DNA of 64,000 nucleotides, taken from Eleginops maclovinus. Its lineage: Eukaryota > Chordata > Actinopteri > Perciformes > Eleginopidae. Below the pieces are notes generated by a model, which was not told where the DNA came from, did no database searches, and saw only the letters and a program-made list of their open reading frames with translations. Shown here in pieces: positions 1 through 11,300 of this stretch (position 1 is the first letter of the stretch; each line of letters begins with the position of its first letter). Location: positions 23,823,757 to 23,887,756 of the forward strand of contig NC_086350.1 of the NCBI RefSeq assembly GCF_036324505.1. The letters run 5' to 3'. The position numbers and the translations under genes are program-made.

Positions 1-90
1 CCCCTGGGGAGCAAAAACTACTGAGTGCAATGTGGCACTCTTAATCTAAGTTCCTTCCCTGTTAACACTTTTTCCGTTTCTGTCCTTCAG

Positions 91-302
91 GTTTTACATT
101 CTGTCAGCAGGTGTCCAGAAGGACTCACACTGACTCTGCAAAGGAGACCACAAACCAGGCCCTGTGGAATCTGCTGAGTAGCATTCACCAGGACACCAAG
201 GTCTCTGCCAAGGAAAAAAAGCGCCTACTCAGACAGTTTTATCAAGCGCACCCTGAGATATTTAACAAGTACTTTGGTGAATCTGCTGTTAATGTGCTGT
301 AG
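91..302 (+). CDS. DEPDC7: DEPDC7, last coding exon (partial gene)
   Basis: The 3' end of a multi-exon gene. A pyrimidine-rich tract and AG at 89-90 precede the exon; a second AG at 109-110 is an alternative acceptor. The frame is open from 91 and stops at TAG 300-302. The C-terminus is helical and basic, with the recognisable stretch SAKEKKRLLRQFYQAHPEIF followed by KYFGE, which I associate with the C-terminus of DEP-domain protein DEPDC7. The DEP domain itself would lie upstream of the window. The neighbours TCP11L1 and HIPK3 support the call, since DEPDC7 adjoins TCP11L1 in vertebrates. DEPDC7 is a poorly characterised protein linked to CARMA signalling. The family match is from memory. There are two teleost paralogs, and which one this is cannot be told. 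Confidence 0.68.
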
Positions 303-540
303 TTTTGTGAAGACAAAAACGCAGGCACTTTATCTCTCTGTGTTGTACAGTCAGTTTCTCCAGAAGTTAGGTATTACCATCTTTGGTCATTTTCTTACAG
401 ACTCTTGCTAACTGTCTTAACGTATGAGACTTACTTAAAATGTTATTGGAGATGACAAAGATTCCTCCAGCATACTATTGCCTGTGTATGTGTGTATTTG
501 CTTTGTTATTGACAAAATAAATAAAGTGTTGATATACTTT
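303..540 (+). terminator. DEPDC7 3'UTR and polyadenylation signal
   Basis: A short AT-rich 3'UTR follows the stop codon. Two overlapping AATAAA hexamers lie at 516-521 and 520-525, followed by a TG/T-rich stretch (cleavage about 535-545). The transcript therefore probably ends before the repeat cluster. Confidence 0.6.
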
Positions 541-726
541 GGCCGTGTTTCTCTTGAATATACATTTAAAACATAAAGTGTTACTGTTATTACGCTTGTT
601 TGTTTCATTTATGGGTGTGTATCAGTGAGGGTAATACAAAACAAATCGAATAGAATTAATGAATGAGAGTGCATCAGTTGTGAAATGTGTCAGAAACAGA
701 ACAATTGACTTAATCCATTATGTGCT

Positions 727-2321
727 ATCTACCCTACTTTTATCATTTTCAGATCATAAATCTCATCACCAGAAGCAAAAAGCTAACGTTATGCTATAAA
801 CGAACTACAGACGAGTACAGCAGGGTCGCACGGCTCCAACTTAAGATCGTTTCAACTGACTTTCGCACGCTTTCATATTTTAACAAAGACTTTCCTTTTA
901 GCCACACTGAATTTAACTAGAAGTCATGGCTGTTTCAATTACCAATCTGATATCGTTTTGCAAAGATGACAAGAAGAGTGTAGATAAGGAGAGAACCACT
1001 ACAAGACACGTACAGCAGTGCAGTCTAGATGAAGGTGTACTTATCAGTGTTGTCAGGGCTAGCATGAGGGACAAGGTCTATAGAGTGTCGGTGAGTAGTG
1101 ATATCAAGAGAGGGAACAGTACCGTTAACCTAGAGTTAATTTATTCATATTAGTGACATTAATTCCCATCAACAACTCAATTTTATGTGTCACATGAAAT
1201 CTTTATTACAAATATTACACACCAGAAAACACTTAAGCCGAACAGAAATATCCATGAAATAAACATACAGTATAAACAATTAAAGGGATAATTGGGAAGG
1301 CATTAAAAATGTAAATATATTTGAAATAATAAAACAATCCCACCATCACACAGGTGTCTACAGGAGAAGAGGGAATTCTCTCTGCAAAATTTCAATGCCC
1401 ACGTGGAGAATGGAAATGCAGTCATGCAGCTGCATTAGCCATCTTTGCCATCCACAATTTCAGCTGCACTGACACCACATGTCACTGGAAGAAGCCAAAG
1501 GTAGCTAAAAGTACACATTCAGTGGAGGAGCTGTTTCCTCCAACCAATAATTAATTTAACCCGCTGACAAGAGAGCCCACTCTGAAGATCTTGACTGGCT
1601 GAGGGACAGACTCGGGGGCAGGTTCTCAGGATGTCTTGGCTTTTCTCCCCTGAGCCAAGAGGAACACTACACCTTGGAAACACTTACTGTTCCTGAAATT
1701 CTCAAATCTGTTTGGCATCAGGGACCTGAGACAATTGTGGCCAGCATGGCATTATCTGAAGGGCAACAGAGGGCAATTCAGGTGGCTACCACTGGCCAGC
1801 AAACCATATCAAACTCGCATTTGTTCAGGAAAGGAAGGTTGACTGCCAGCAACTTTGGAACTGTCCTGAGGTCAAAGCGTGTGACGTTTGTGGTGTTTTC
1901 TCTGTAGAGTGGGGGACTATGAATGAATGTGAGGGCAACCCAGATGTAGGTCCATTGTGGCTCTCCCAATCAGGATTGTTGGGGGCATCTCCAGATGGTC
2001 TGGTAGGGTCTTCCGCTGTGCTGGAGGTAAAGTGTCCCTATGGAGCCAGGGAAATGACAAGTAGTGAAGCATTGCAATTCAAGGGCTTCTGTGTCAGTAA
2101 GGAAGGAGAAACATTCAGCCAGCGTGAGGAAAATCCTTACTGGCACCAAGTGCAAGGTCAGCTTCACCTCAATGCAAGAGAGACTTGCTACTTTGTGGTC
2201 TGGTCTATGAATGACAGTGTCATTATTCCGATAGCCCGAAATGACAATTGGCACCCAACCTGTTGGCTTTGAGGACTTGTTCAAGGCCCACATGCTTCCA
2301 AAGCTGGCATTGCAGAAATAA
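727..2321 (+). mobile_element. Decayed SWIM/YqaJ-encoding DNA element
   Basis: Transposon-like unit made of a non-coding leader (727-886) and a broken SWIM/YqaJ gene (926-2321). The leader is about 90% identical by eye to 53579-53742, which is the centre of a MITE in HIPK3. Genes combining SWIM zinc fingers and YqaJ nucleases are highly repeated in fish genomes, and YqaJ proteins are reported as the second protein of ISL2EU/IS4EU-type DNA transposons. No terminal inverted repeat or transposase is visible here, so the copy is incomplete. Confidence 0.5.
926..2321 (+). pseudogene. SWIM zinc-finger / YqaJ-type nuclease pseudogene
   Basis: The Met start is at 926. A clean phase-0 intron (1091-1353, GTGAGT..CAG) joins an ASMRDKVYRVS segment to a SWIM-like motif (FQCPRGEWKCSH). 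The first SWIM cysteine is Phe here, so the finger is degenerate. After 1554 there is a stop codon and a frame change; the frame resumes from about 1574 with a segment ending RLTASNFGTVLRS. A deletion near 1890 then joins to the nuclease core, which has LGASPDGLV and LEVKCPY, the PD...ExK metal-binding motif of YqaJ/lambda-exonuclease folds. A further frame change near 2258 precedes a stop at 2319-2321. At least four lesions make it non-functional. Intact relatives would be DNA exonuclease-like proteins of mobile origin. The domain call is firm; the precise family is inferred. Confidence 0.65.
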
Positions 2322-2445
2322 TCACCTTTTTCACTGTTGTGGTTATTTTCTGAAAAAGACAGAAAAACAAAAAGGCATGCTAATCTACTTGTTCTGAGTT
2401 CAGAGAGCACTTGTTCCAGCTTCAGGATGTTATGGTTCCCTTTTG

Positions 2446-2872
2446 TGTCAGGGTTTGGGGAAACAGGACCCAAGTGCAGTAAAATGAACGGGAGGCAGGT
2501 ATGGGTCCAAACAAAAGGCAAGCTTTATTTAAATTAAAGCAGGGGATACAGGGACACTGGGAACAGGAGCAGACAGATGGACGGGCAGGAACAGGCAGGT
2601 AACATGTACAAGATCAGGGAAGAAATGACAACGACCGAACAAGAGACAAAAAGGGAACCAAGACTAAATACACAAGGCTAATCACCAAACATCACACAGC
2701 TGGAAGGGGGAGGAGAAACACAGGGGCAACAGGTGAACACAATGACACAATCAGGGGAAGGAGGGAAACTAAAGACAGGGAGTGAAACTTAACCTGACAC
2801 AAGAGGAGAAAACATTTCAAAATAAAACACACAACACGAAGACATGACAGACACGAAACCAGGATCATGACA
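2446..2872. repeat. Dispersed repeat with TGTCA...TGACA ends
   Basis: Begins TGTCAGGGTTTGG and ends CCAGGATCATGACA, giving short imperfect inverted termini, with a purine-rich AC/AG interior. It looks like a non-autonomous dispersed teleost repeat. There is no coding capacity. The superfamily is not assignable by eye. Confidence 0.45.
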
Positions 2873-2939
2873 GAACCCCCCTCTCAAGGGACAGATTCCA
2901 GACATCCCAACAAAGTCTGGAGGAGGCACGCCTGACCAA

Positions 2940-3205
2940 GGCCATAACGGTGGGTGGAGGGGGTCCGGAGGCGGGATTCGGGCGGACGACCCGGGGGCGA
3001 GGCAGAGGCATTGAGGCCCCAGAAACAGGGGCGTAGGTCACGGCGAGGGAACACTGGGGGCCGGAGACAGGGGCAAAGGTTGAGGCTAGGGAACTCTAGG
3101 GGGCAGAGGCAGGGGCGGAGACAGGGCCAGCGACAGGGCCGGCGACGAAGACGGGGCCAAAGACGGGGCCGGAGGCCGCCACGGGGACACATTGGGGGCT
3201 GGGCA
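2940..3205. repeat. GC-rich degenerate purine repeat
   Basis: Strongly G-rich on the + strand, with recurring short units of the type GGGGC(C/A)GAGACAGG. Composition is very unlike the AT-rich surroundings. ORFs here (Arg/Gly-rich on +, Pro/Cys/Arg-rich on -) reflect composition, not genes. Confidence 0.5.
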
Positions 3206-3396
3206 GGAGGGCGACGAGATGCCTCTGGAGGACGGCGAGACGCCTCTGGAGGACGGGCAGGAGGGTGGCGAGACGCCTCTGGAGGACGGGCAGGAGGGTG
3301 GCGAGACGCCTCTGGAGGACGGGCAGGAGGGTGGCGAGACGCCTCTGGAGGAAGGACTGGAAGACGGCGAGACGCCTCTGGAGGACGGGCAGGAGT
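3206..3396. repeat. 33-bp minisatellite
   Basis: Tandem units of 33 bp, each containing GAGACGCCTCTGGAGGACGG followed by a GCAGGAGGGTGGC spacer. There are about five full copies plus shorter 21-bp variants that lack the spacer at the 5' edge. The period is a multiple of three, so all frames stay open and give spurious repetitive ORFs on both strands. Confidence 0.85.
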
Positions 3397-3399
3397 CTT

Positions 3400-3660
3400 T
3401 CAAAATAGTCTTTGATAAACTCAAAATGTAAAAAAATTTATAAAAAAGTAGAAAACATGTTTCTGGTTCAATTAAACAGCAGAACCTAAATACAAGAAAT
3501 TAAATGCACTGAGTGAAAAGACATTGTTTGAGTCTAATGATTAACTCAAATTTTTTTTTTAAAGTATTAAATATGTACTAATGGTACCCTTCCCTCCGGT
3601 AAGTACCTTCATCTGGACTGCACTGCTCTATGTGTCCTGATGTAGTGGTCCTCTCTTCTA
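3400..3660. other. AT-rich spacer, nothing recognised
   Basis: AT-rich DNA between the minisatellite and the hAT remnant. No gene, RNA or repeat recognised. Confidence 0.5.
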
Positions 3661-3667
3661 TCTACAC

Positions 3668-4856
3668 CAGGGGTCCCTAAACTTTTATCGGTGGGGGCCA
3701 CATCAACTTTCCTTTCTGTGATGGGGGGCTGGGGTCAGTCTATAACAGGAAATAATATGGACCAAAGTTAAAACCAGTATTATTGTGGAAATATAATGAT
3801 CATTTGTTGCAGCTGCCCTTTGCTTGGCCTTGGCACCACCTGTTGGTTTGCAAAAAAAAGTAATACAAAGTCTTCACGTGTTTATTTGAAGTACCGCAGA
3901 TACTCCTTTTATTTTATAGAAAATAAAAACACAAGCTGATGCCAGGTAACAATGAGGTGATGTGATTTTGTAACAGGTACAGGTGAAATTACAATTGGTA
4001 GGTATTTTGTATTTACAGATAGTGAAATAATATTAATACAGAATAAAAGTAAAAATCAGGTGAAGTAATCTTATCTAAGTGAGCCGAGTGAATGTGTATA
4101 TACAGAGTGAAGTAAAGGTGAGTTAACAACAGGTACATATTTTGTCTTTACTGGTTTGTTTGTTTCTTAAGGCCACACAGTGAAATAATATTAATAATAC
4201 AGAATAATGGTAACAATCAGGTAGTCTTATCTTGGTGAGCTGATTCTATATTTTCAGATAAAGGTGAGTTAACAAGTATGTTGTCTACACCGGTATATTT
4301 GTTTACTAAGGCTACAGTGAAATAACATTAATGCAGAACAAGTGTAATAAACAGGTATATAAGGTGATCTGATTTTGTATTTACCTGACTCTTAGATGAG
4401 GTTGTTGTGCTGTGATGATGAGGATCCTGGCTCCAGGATGGGAGCGGTCAACCACAATCTCTCCTCCTCACTTCACCGTGGTCCTGGAAGCATGCAGGCC
4501 CTTCAGGAATGCTAGATAAAAAACACAAGCAGCCGATCAGCAGATGACATGCTGCAGTCTCATTTTGTCTGTGAAATCACTGTTCAAGAAACATGTTGCC
4601 TATGAAAAAAGCATTACTATACTGACATAGTATAGTATGTATAAATTCATAATATAAATGCATAGTTATTGAAATCAGCAGGCTTACCATATCAGTGTGA
4701 GCTGTGGGCTTGCTTCTGACTGGTGAGGAGATTGATGTCAGGTTCTATCCCAGTTACAGCCAGTCTCAGAGACTGATGCAGGTGTTGATCTGAGAGTCTT
4801 GATCTCATCGGATTTTTTATCAGCTTCATGCGTGAAAAAGCTTGCTCACAGATATA
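3668..4856 (-). mobile_element. hAT transposon remnant (3' end)
   Basis: The left edge carries CAGGGGTCCCTAAACTTTT, typical of a hAT terminal inverted repeat. After about 1 kb of non-coding sequence comes the C-terminal end of a hAT transposase on the minus strand (4692-4856). The element is cut at 4856 by a Tc1 insertion. Sequence beyond the insertion (from 6461) is not clearly coding, so the 5' part of the hAT element is lost or very diverged. No right terminus was found. Confidence 0.5.
4692..4856 (-). pseudogene. hAT transposase C-terminal fragment
   Basis: Minus-strand reading gives YICEQAFSRMKLIKNPMRSR and, after a short gap, SLRLAVTGIEPDINLL, ending at TGA 4692-4694. This matches the end of the hAT dimerisation/RNase-H-like domain, where a Y-L-C-E-x-x-F-S motif is followed by LRSRL and SLRLAVT. 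It resembles the ZBED5/EPM2AIP1/GTF2IRD2 group of hAT-derived proteins. Only about 55 residues remain. The upstream end is the Tc1 insertion point. Confidence 0.65.
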
Positions 4857-6458
4857 CTGTGGGGCAAGAAAGTATTTAGTCAGCCACCAATTGTGCAAGT
4901 TCTCCCATTTAAAAAGATGAGAGAGGCCTGTAATTTTTATCATAGGTATACCTCAACTATGAGAGACAGAATGAGAAATAAAATCCAGAAAATCACATTG
5001 TAGGATTTTTAATGAATTTATTTCAAATTATTGTGGAAAATAAGTATTTGGTCAATAACAAAAGTTCATCTCAATACTTTGTTATATACCCTTTGTTGGC
5101 AATGACAGAGGTCAAACGTTTTCTGTAAGTCTTCACAAGGTTTTCACACACTGTTGCTGGTATTTTGGCCCATTCCTCCATGCAGATCTCCTCTAAAGCA
5201 GTGATGTTTTGGGGCTGTCGCTGGGCAACACGGACTTTCAACTCCCTCCAAAGATTTTCTATGGGGTTGAGATCTGGAGACTGGCTAGGCCACTCCAGGA
5301 CCTTGAAATGCTTCTTACGAAGCCACTCCTTCATTGCCCTGGCGGTGTGTTTGGGATCATTGTCATGCTGAAAGACCCAGCCACGCTTCATCTTCAGTGC
5401 CCTTGCTGATGGAAGGAGGTTTTCACTCAAAATCTCACGATACATGGCCCCATTCATTCTTTCCTTTACACGGATCAGTCGTCCTGGTCCCTTTGCAGAA
5501 AAACAGCCCCAAAGCATGATGTTTCCACCCCCATGCTTCACAGTAGGTATGGTGTTCTTTGGATGCAACTCTGCATTCTTTCTCCTCCAAACACAACGAG
5601 TTGAGTTTTTACCAAAAGTTCTATTTTGGTTTCATCTGACCATATGACATTCTCCCAATCCTCTTCTGGATCATCCAAATGCCCTCTAGCAAACTTCAGA
5701 CGGGCCTGGACATGTACTGGCTTAAGCAGGGGGACACGTCTGGAACTGCAGGATTTAAGTCCCTGGCGGCGTAGTGTGTTACTGATGGTAGCCTCTGTTA
5801 CTTTGGACCCAGCTCTCTGCAGGTCATTCACTAGGTGCCCCCGTGTGGTTCTGGGATTTTTGCTCACCGTTCTTGTGATCATTTTGACCCCACGGGGTGA
5901 GATCTTGCGTGGAGCCCCAGATCGAGGGAGATTAGCAGTGGTCTTGTATGTCTTCCATTTTCTAATACTTGCTCCCACAGTTGATTTCTTCACACCAAGC
6001 TGCTTATCTATTGCAGATTCAGTTTTCCCAGCCTGGTGCAGGTCTACAATTTTGTCTCTGGTCTCCTTTGACAGCTCTTTGGTCTTGGCCATAGTGGAGT
6101 TTGGAGTATGACTGTTTGAGGTTGTGGACAGGTGTCTTTTATACTGATAACGAGTTCAAAAAGGTGCCATTAATACAGGTAACGAGTGGAGGACAGAGGA
6201 GCCTCTTAAAGAAGAAGTTACAGGTCTGTGAGAGCCAGAAATCTTGCTTGTTTGTAGGTGACCAAATACTTATTTTACCGAGGAATTTACCAATTAATTC
6301 ATTAAAAATCAGACAATGTGATTTTCTGGATTTTTTTTTCTCATTTTGTCTCTCATAGTTGAAGTGTACCTATGATAACAATTACAGGCCTCTCTCATCT
6401 TTTTAAATGGGAGAACTTGCACAATTGGTGGCTGACTAAATACTTTTTTGCCCCACTG
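4857..6458 (-). mobile_element. Tc1/mariner element, 1.6 kb, near full length
   Basis: Terminal inverted repeats of about 85 bp at 4857-4942 and 6373-6458 carry GGGGCAA(A/G)AAAGTATTTAG and GTGGCTGACT-type sequence. They are flanked by TA at 4855-4856 and 6459-6460, the Tc1/mariner target duplication. A single transposase gene on the minus strand fills the interior. It has inserted into the hAT remnant, so it is the younger of the two. The frame is broken once. Confidence 0.92.
5071..6092 (-). pseudogene. Tc1-like DD34E transposase, one frameshift
   Basis: Starts [20 protein letters not shown] at 6092 and ends at a stop at 5071-5073, about 340 residues, the usual Tc1 length. The N-terminal half has the paired-like helix-turn-helix DNA-binding region. 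The catalytic triad is visible: Asp in VIWSDETK, Asp in [11 protein letters not shown], Glu in [12 protein letters not shown] single-base frame change near 5615, in a short A/T run, separates the two halves (5538-6092 and 5071-5568). This could be a real inactivating lesion or a consensus error. Otherwise the copy is intact. Confidence 0.9.
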
Positions 6459-6460
6459 TA

Positions 6461-7500
6461 TCTAATAAAACGTCAGCATTAACCTCAGTGTTTTCCAAGT
6501 GGATTAGATGTTTTCTCCCATTTTAATGAGATCAATGTTGCTATATGTACATGTTGCCTTAGCGGAAGTGTTATGGAACATTTATGAGGTAAATCTCATA
6601 AAAAGAAAAACACTGAAGTAAATCAACCAGAAACAGACATATGATAAATTATTGTCTGGCTTTTTCCCCTTACATGTTAATGGAATAAATGAATGACTAG
6701 CATGTTGCTGGTCTGCAATTTAGCCTCTGGCCACACCATATTTGGTTTGGCAACCATTTGATAATCCTGTAAGGTTTCCAAAGATAAAACAAACCCTAGT
6801 CCAGTCAATGTAGAAGGACACTTTACAATGAACCTGTTTTTTTCCTAAACGATACATTTCTCAACCCACCCTCACGTTGAGACTCTGATTGTGATTTGTC
6901 ATGCCATAAAGCGATAAGGACATTTAACTCGGTATTCTTGTCTGTTTTGTTATGTTATGCAATACTGAGAAGTGTTGTTAAAGTAAACATGATATTATTC
7001 ACTGGGTCATTTAGTCTAGTTTAAAAGAAATACAGCTAGAATTTCTGCCTTTCCTGGGTACAAACGTTTTTTTTTTCTACCCATGTTTTTGTGAGGGAAT
7101 TCCCTCTTTGCCAGATCCCAGGCACACTGTAAGCACTATTTAATTGACGACCACCACAGCGGATTTAAAGGACATAATTCACCATTGGTCTATTGGATTA
7201 TCACAACTAATCTACCTTTTCTGTGATGTTCTACCTTCATACAGACATAGTAAAACAGTTGTCAGTATATTACTGAGAAAACATAGTGTTGAAAGAAATG
7301 TTTTTCAACTTTTTTTGTTGGTGTTTTTAGCTGGTAAATATATGACACACTTTGTGTAGTCTAATAGACGAGTTTTGTCTATTTTATAAAAATCTGCAAT
7401 GCAATAAGGTAAACAATGAGTGTTTTGTTAGGGGGTTAATAACTTGTGATTTTTTAAATTTGAAATAAATTGTTTAAAAACATTGAAATTGTCTAATATT
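6461..7500. other. Intergenic DEPDC7-TCP11L1 DNA
   Basis: AT-rich intergenic sequence between the Tc1 insertion and the TCP11L1 promoter. No convincing ORF or repeat seen; the left part could be unrecognisable hAT sequence. Confidence 0.4.
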
Positions 7501-7504
7501 ATTA

Positions 7505-7680
7505 TTGGCTCATCAAACGTTAACTCAGTGCGCGTTTATTTGGGTGCGCGAGTGGGCTCGCCTGTTACGTCAAGGTAGCCCCGCCCAGAACAGGAAGTGT
7601 TGGTTAGCTTAGCGGCGACTCTACGCATGTTAAAAGAGAACAGGGTGCGACATCTGTAAGCTTGAGTTTCTTTGTGTTAA
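7505..7680 (+). promoter_or_regulatory. TCP11L1 promoter (TATA-less, GC-richer)
   Basis: A local GC rise just before the TCP11L1 transcript holds a CCCCGCCC Sp1-type box, an adjacent ACAGGAAGTG ETS-type site and a TTACGTCAA CRE-like site within about 60 bp (7560-7605). This is a typical housekeeping promoter. There is no TATA box. The start site is not defined. Confidence 0.45.
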
Positions 7681-7880
7681 ACAAAACCTTCATTCTGTTG
7701 GAGACGGTGTCTGGCAGTGCTGAAGTTGTGAATACATTTGTCAGTGATCATTCCCTATTGCCGGCCGGGCTATAAAGGAACTGTGTCATAAGGAGGCTTT
7801 GTTGTTGTTCCCCAAAGCTATCGGTAGAGAAGTTGAGCTAACACATCTTTTTCTCTTTCCTTTTTCCTGCTGACTACAAG
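7640..7880 (+). other. TCP11L1: TCP11L1 exon 1, non-coding (putative)
   Basis: Likely 5'UTR exon. It follows the promoter-like segment and ends at a plausible donor, CTACAAG|GTTAGTAA, at 7880/7881. The start codon is in the next exon. The 5' edge is a guess, and the following intron (7881-8226) shows nothing else. Confidence 0.35.
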
Positions 7881-8229
7881 GTTAGTAACGTTTCTACAGA
7901 AAGCCATAGCACTGTTACGTCTTATTCTGTTTACCTCTGTCGTATTCACCACCTTAGCGTCGCATTGGCACACTGACTCCCCTGCCTTATAGGTGATGTC
8001 ATCATGCCTGGGTGACAACAAAAACAAATTGCATCTCTTGATTTCCTATTTGGACCGTATTATGAAATCCAATCATATTACAAAATGCTGTTCACTGATG
8101 GAGCAATACTGCATGTGTACATAGAAAAATCACAGTTACTGTATGTGTGCTGCAATCATTTAATTGTCTTTTATCATTTGAAATAACTGCCGATTGGAAA
8201 TTTGAACTGCATCTGATTTACTGCAGAGC

Positions 8230-8365
8230 ATGCAAAAGGAGAAAGACCAAGTTGGAGGAGACAAGGAGTCAAAAGAGGAGAGGACACAGGATGCTACTGA
8301 GGAGACTGTGAGCAAGAGGATCCGGACAAATACTCCGAGCCCACAAAGAGGGAACACTCCCCAAG
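8230..8365 (+). CDS. TCP11L1: TCP11L1 exon 2 (start codon)
   Basis: The acceptor AG is at 8225-8226 and the ATG at 8230. It encodes a charged, low-conservation N-terminus ending [12 protein letters not shown]. The donor GTGAGA is at 8366 and the intron is phase 1. Confidence 0.85.
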
Positions 8366-11300
8366 GTGAGAAACAGGATGATTTACTGCAGCTACACAGA
8401 GAAACAGCCATGATTCAAAATGGATCATGTATTTCTAATCCAACGTCAGGTTTATATAAACATTCCCAGAGAAATTAAAGTCATATTTAAAATAATAATA
8501 ATGTACATATGTGAGAATATATGCTCATACATATATTATCAGGGCAACTAACTTCCTGGATAAATCATTTATGTTTGACAGCTGTGGTCCAGGAAGCTAC
8601 TTTTGCAAGTGGTGTCTTTTATTTCGACCTGATGTTCAGGATAACGCTTTCCAGTTCGTGACCTCCATTGACTTGAGTCTGCTACCTATTTACCACAGTT
8701 CTTGATAAGCACAATCATCTGGAACTTGACGGGCTGATATAGTTTATATTTTTATTTAAGGAATAAGAACCTAATTATAATATAAAGTGATTATACTTGT
8801 AAAATTGTATCTTAAGCATACTATATTACAGAACTTTTGCAGAACTATGATCACGTATACCAATACAATCATATTTGTTTTATGTTTAGCAGATAAATTA
8901 TACAGTTCATAGCAGATCCTATAAAAAGTAAATGTCTGACTACTAGGACTAATTTATTCAGACATTAACTGTATAGCCTTAGTGAGGGCTATCAATATAA
9001 AGCTTTTCCCACAAAGCCATGACCAAACAAATAAAAAGAAAGAAAGAAGCGACACTTTCAAATGCTAAATGTATTCTTTATGTTTTACAAATCTTGCATT
9101 TTGGACTTTTTTCATTCTCTCTGTATAAATTGGATTATCATTCACACCCACAGATAAAACCTTTGCCTGAAAGGATTAGCACATTTTATAGATAGATAGA
9201 TATATACAGTATACACTTTGTTTATCCCAAGTCGGGAAATTATTCTCGACTTAAAAATAGAGTAAAAATATAGATAAACATTACAAATGTAAAAACAATA
9301 TCAACATATTCTCAGTAAAAGATACATTTATTCAGAGGATAAGCTAAACACTATAACATATACAGAATAAATGAAAAAACTCCCTAATATACCAGTCTAC
9401 TAAACATACTGTATTATATACATTAAACGCATTAAATACATAAAAAAGTGTACAGTAGCTTGAAATTCAGAGTAATATATATCCTGTGAGGTAGTGTGTC
9501 TGGTGTGTGTCTGCTTTTACACTTAATCCACTTAAAAGTAAGGGATGCAATTAGTTCAGCTGCAGTTTGTTTGCTTTGTGACGGTATGATTTTCTTTGGA
9601 AATTACTCTCTGATGTGTTATGTTGTTAAATCATTAAAAGATGGATTTCCCTCACAGCCAGTCCCCCTAAGTTTGTGTCTATGGAGGAGCTGATGCAGAC
9701 GGCTAAAGGAGTCTCCAACATGGCTCTGGCCCATGAAATAATGGTCAACAGCGCTTTCAAAGTCAAACCTGCAGCGCCTCCTGAGGGGAGGTGAGGATTT
9801 GGTCAAATACAGTCACTGTTTTAAAGTTGCTGTCATTGTCGTACCCCTTTCTTGCTTTAGAAGCAGGGGTGGAAATTATATTTACTCATGTACTTTACCT
9901 AAGTACAATGGTAAGGGACTTATCTTGAGTATTTTATTTTATGCAACCAAATCCTTCCAGTACATTTTGCAGGCAAACATTTAACTAAATAATCCTCTTC
10001 TTTTATTTGACACCCTCAGTCACAAGTTATATACAGGTTCATTTTATCAACATAAACAAGTATTGGATTATGATGGACTATTATTGATTTAGATATGTTT
10101 AAGTATAAAAACATCATTAAAGTTAGCTCCACCTTTATGAGCATCAGATTTAAATGATATTCCCATTATTGTATCACTAACTATATATAAATAATATATA
10201 TTTGTCTGAAATCAGCCATTCTGCATAAAAAAAGCATTCTTTAATTTGTGTACATTCACATTAGAATATTTTTAATAAAATAATAGATATACTGTACTAG
10301 AGATCAGTGAGATCTAATGTGAGAACATTAATTAATAAACAATTGGATTAGTTGAGATAATCTAAAGTATATTTAAATGTAATGCGTTTAAGTATACGTC
10401 TATATGCAGGACGTATTACTCTCTTAGTACTTCTTCCACCACTGTTAAGTAGTAAGAGCCTCTCCTGTGCCCCTGTACAGTTTGGAGCACAAAGTGAAAG
10501 AGATTGTGCACAAAGCATTCTGGGATTGTTTGGAGGCTCAGTTGACGGACGAGCCGCAGACGTACGGACATTCCATCAAACTGCTGGCGGAGATCAAAGA
10601 GGTGAGGCTGATGTTTGGGTTTTATTCCTGGAAATAAAAACGGCTCTGATGACCCCTAAGCTCTGCAAATATGTGTTCCTATTTTAACTCTTCAGTTATG
10701 ATCCTGCAGCTGTTTGTTTTTTGAGAAGGTCATGGGTACGTGGCTTTACTATAAGTGGACATGCCATTAGGGCTACACGAATGGAAAAAGAAACTCCCTC
10801 TGTAGGTAACTTTGGGACTTTTTAGCCTTTGTAGACCATTTACGTGAACACAAACCTATATAACACACTAAGGGAAAATTCCCATAAGCATTATATGGCC
10901 CCTTTAACAATTATTTGATTTCCCGCAATTTAGATATTGTACTAGTCTATATATTGTGATTCAATACAGTTTTTGCAGCCCAACATGCCATACCAATCTG
11001 CAATATCTGTCCCTAATACCAATTACTCTGTCTTTCCTTTCTGCTGACAACAATCATCATCTATTTCCCTCCTCATATAGACTTTGCTGTCTTTCTTGAT
11101 GCCGGGGCACGGCCGTCTGCGCACCCAGATTGAGGAGGTTCTGGATCTGCCTCTCATCCAGCAGCAGGCTGAGAAAGGAGCGCTGGACATCGGTCAACTC
11201 TCCCAGTTCATCGTCAGGATCATGGGCTCGCAGTGTGCCCCCTGCAGAGACGAGGACATCAGAAAGCTAAAGGAGATCACAGAAATTGTGCCTCTGCTCA

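Noticed and set aside
3206..3396. CRISPR-like array
   Set aside because: Units are contiguous 33-bp tandem copies without unique spacers, in a vertebrate genome.
3192..3431. 79-aa Glu/Gly-rich repetitive ORF and its companions on both strands
   Set aside because: Arises from the 33-bp minisatellite, whose period is a multiple of three; no homology or gene signals.
5165..6111. + strand ORFs across the Tc1 element
   Set aside because: Antisense shadows of the transposase.
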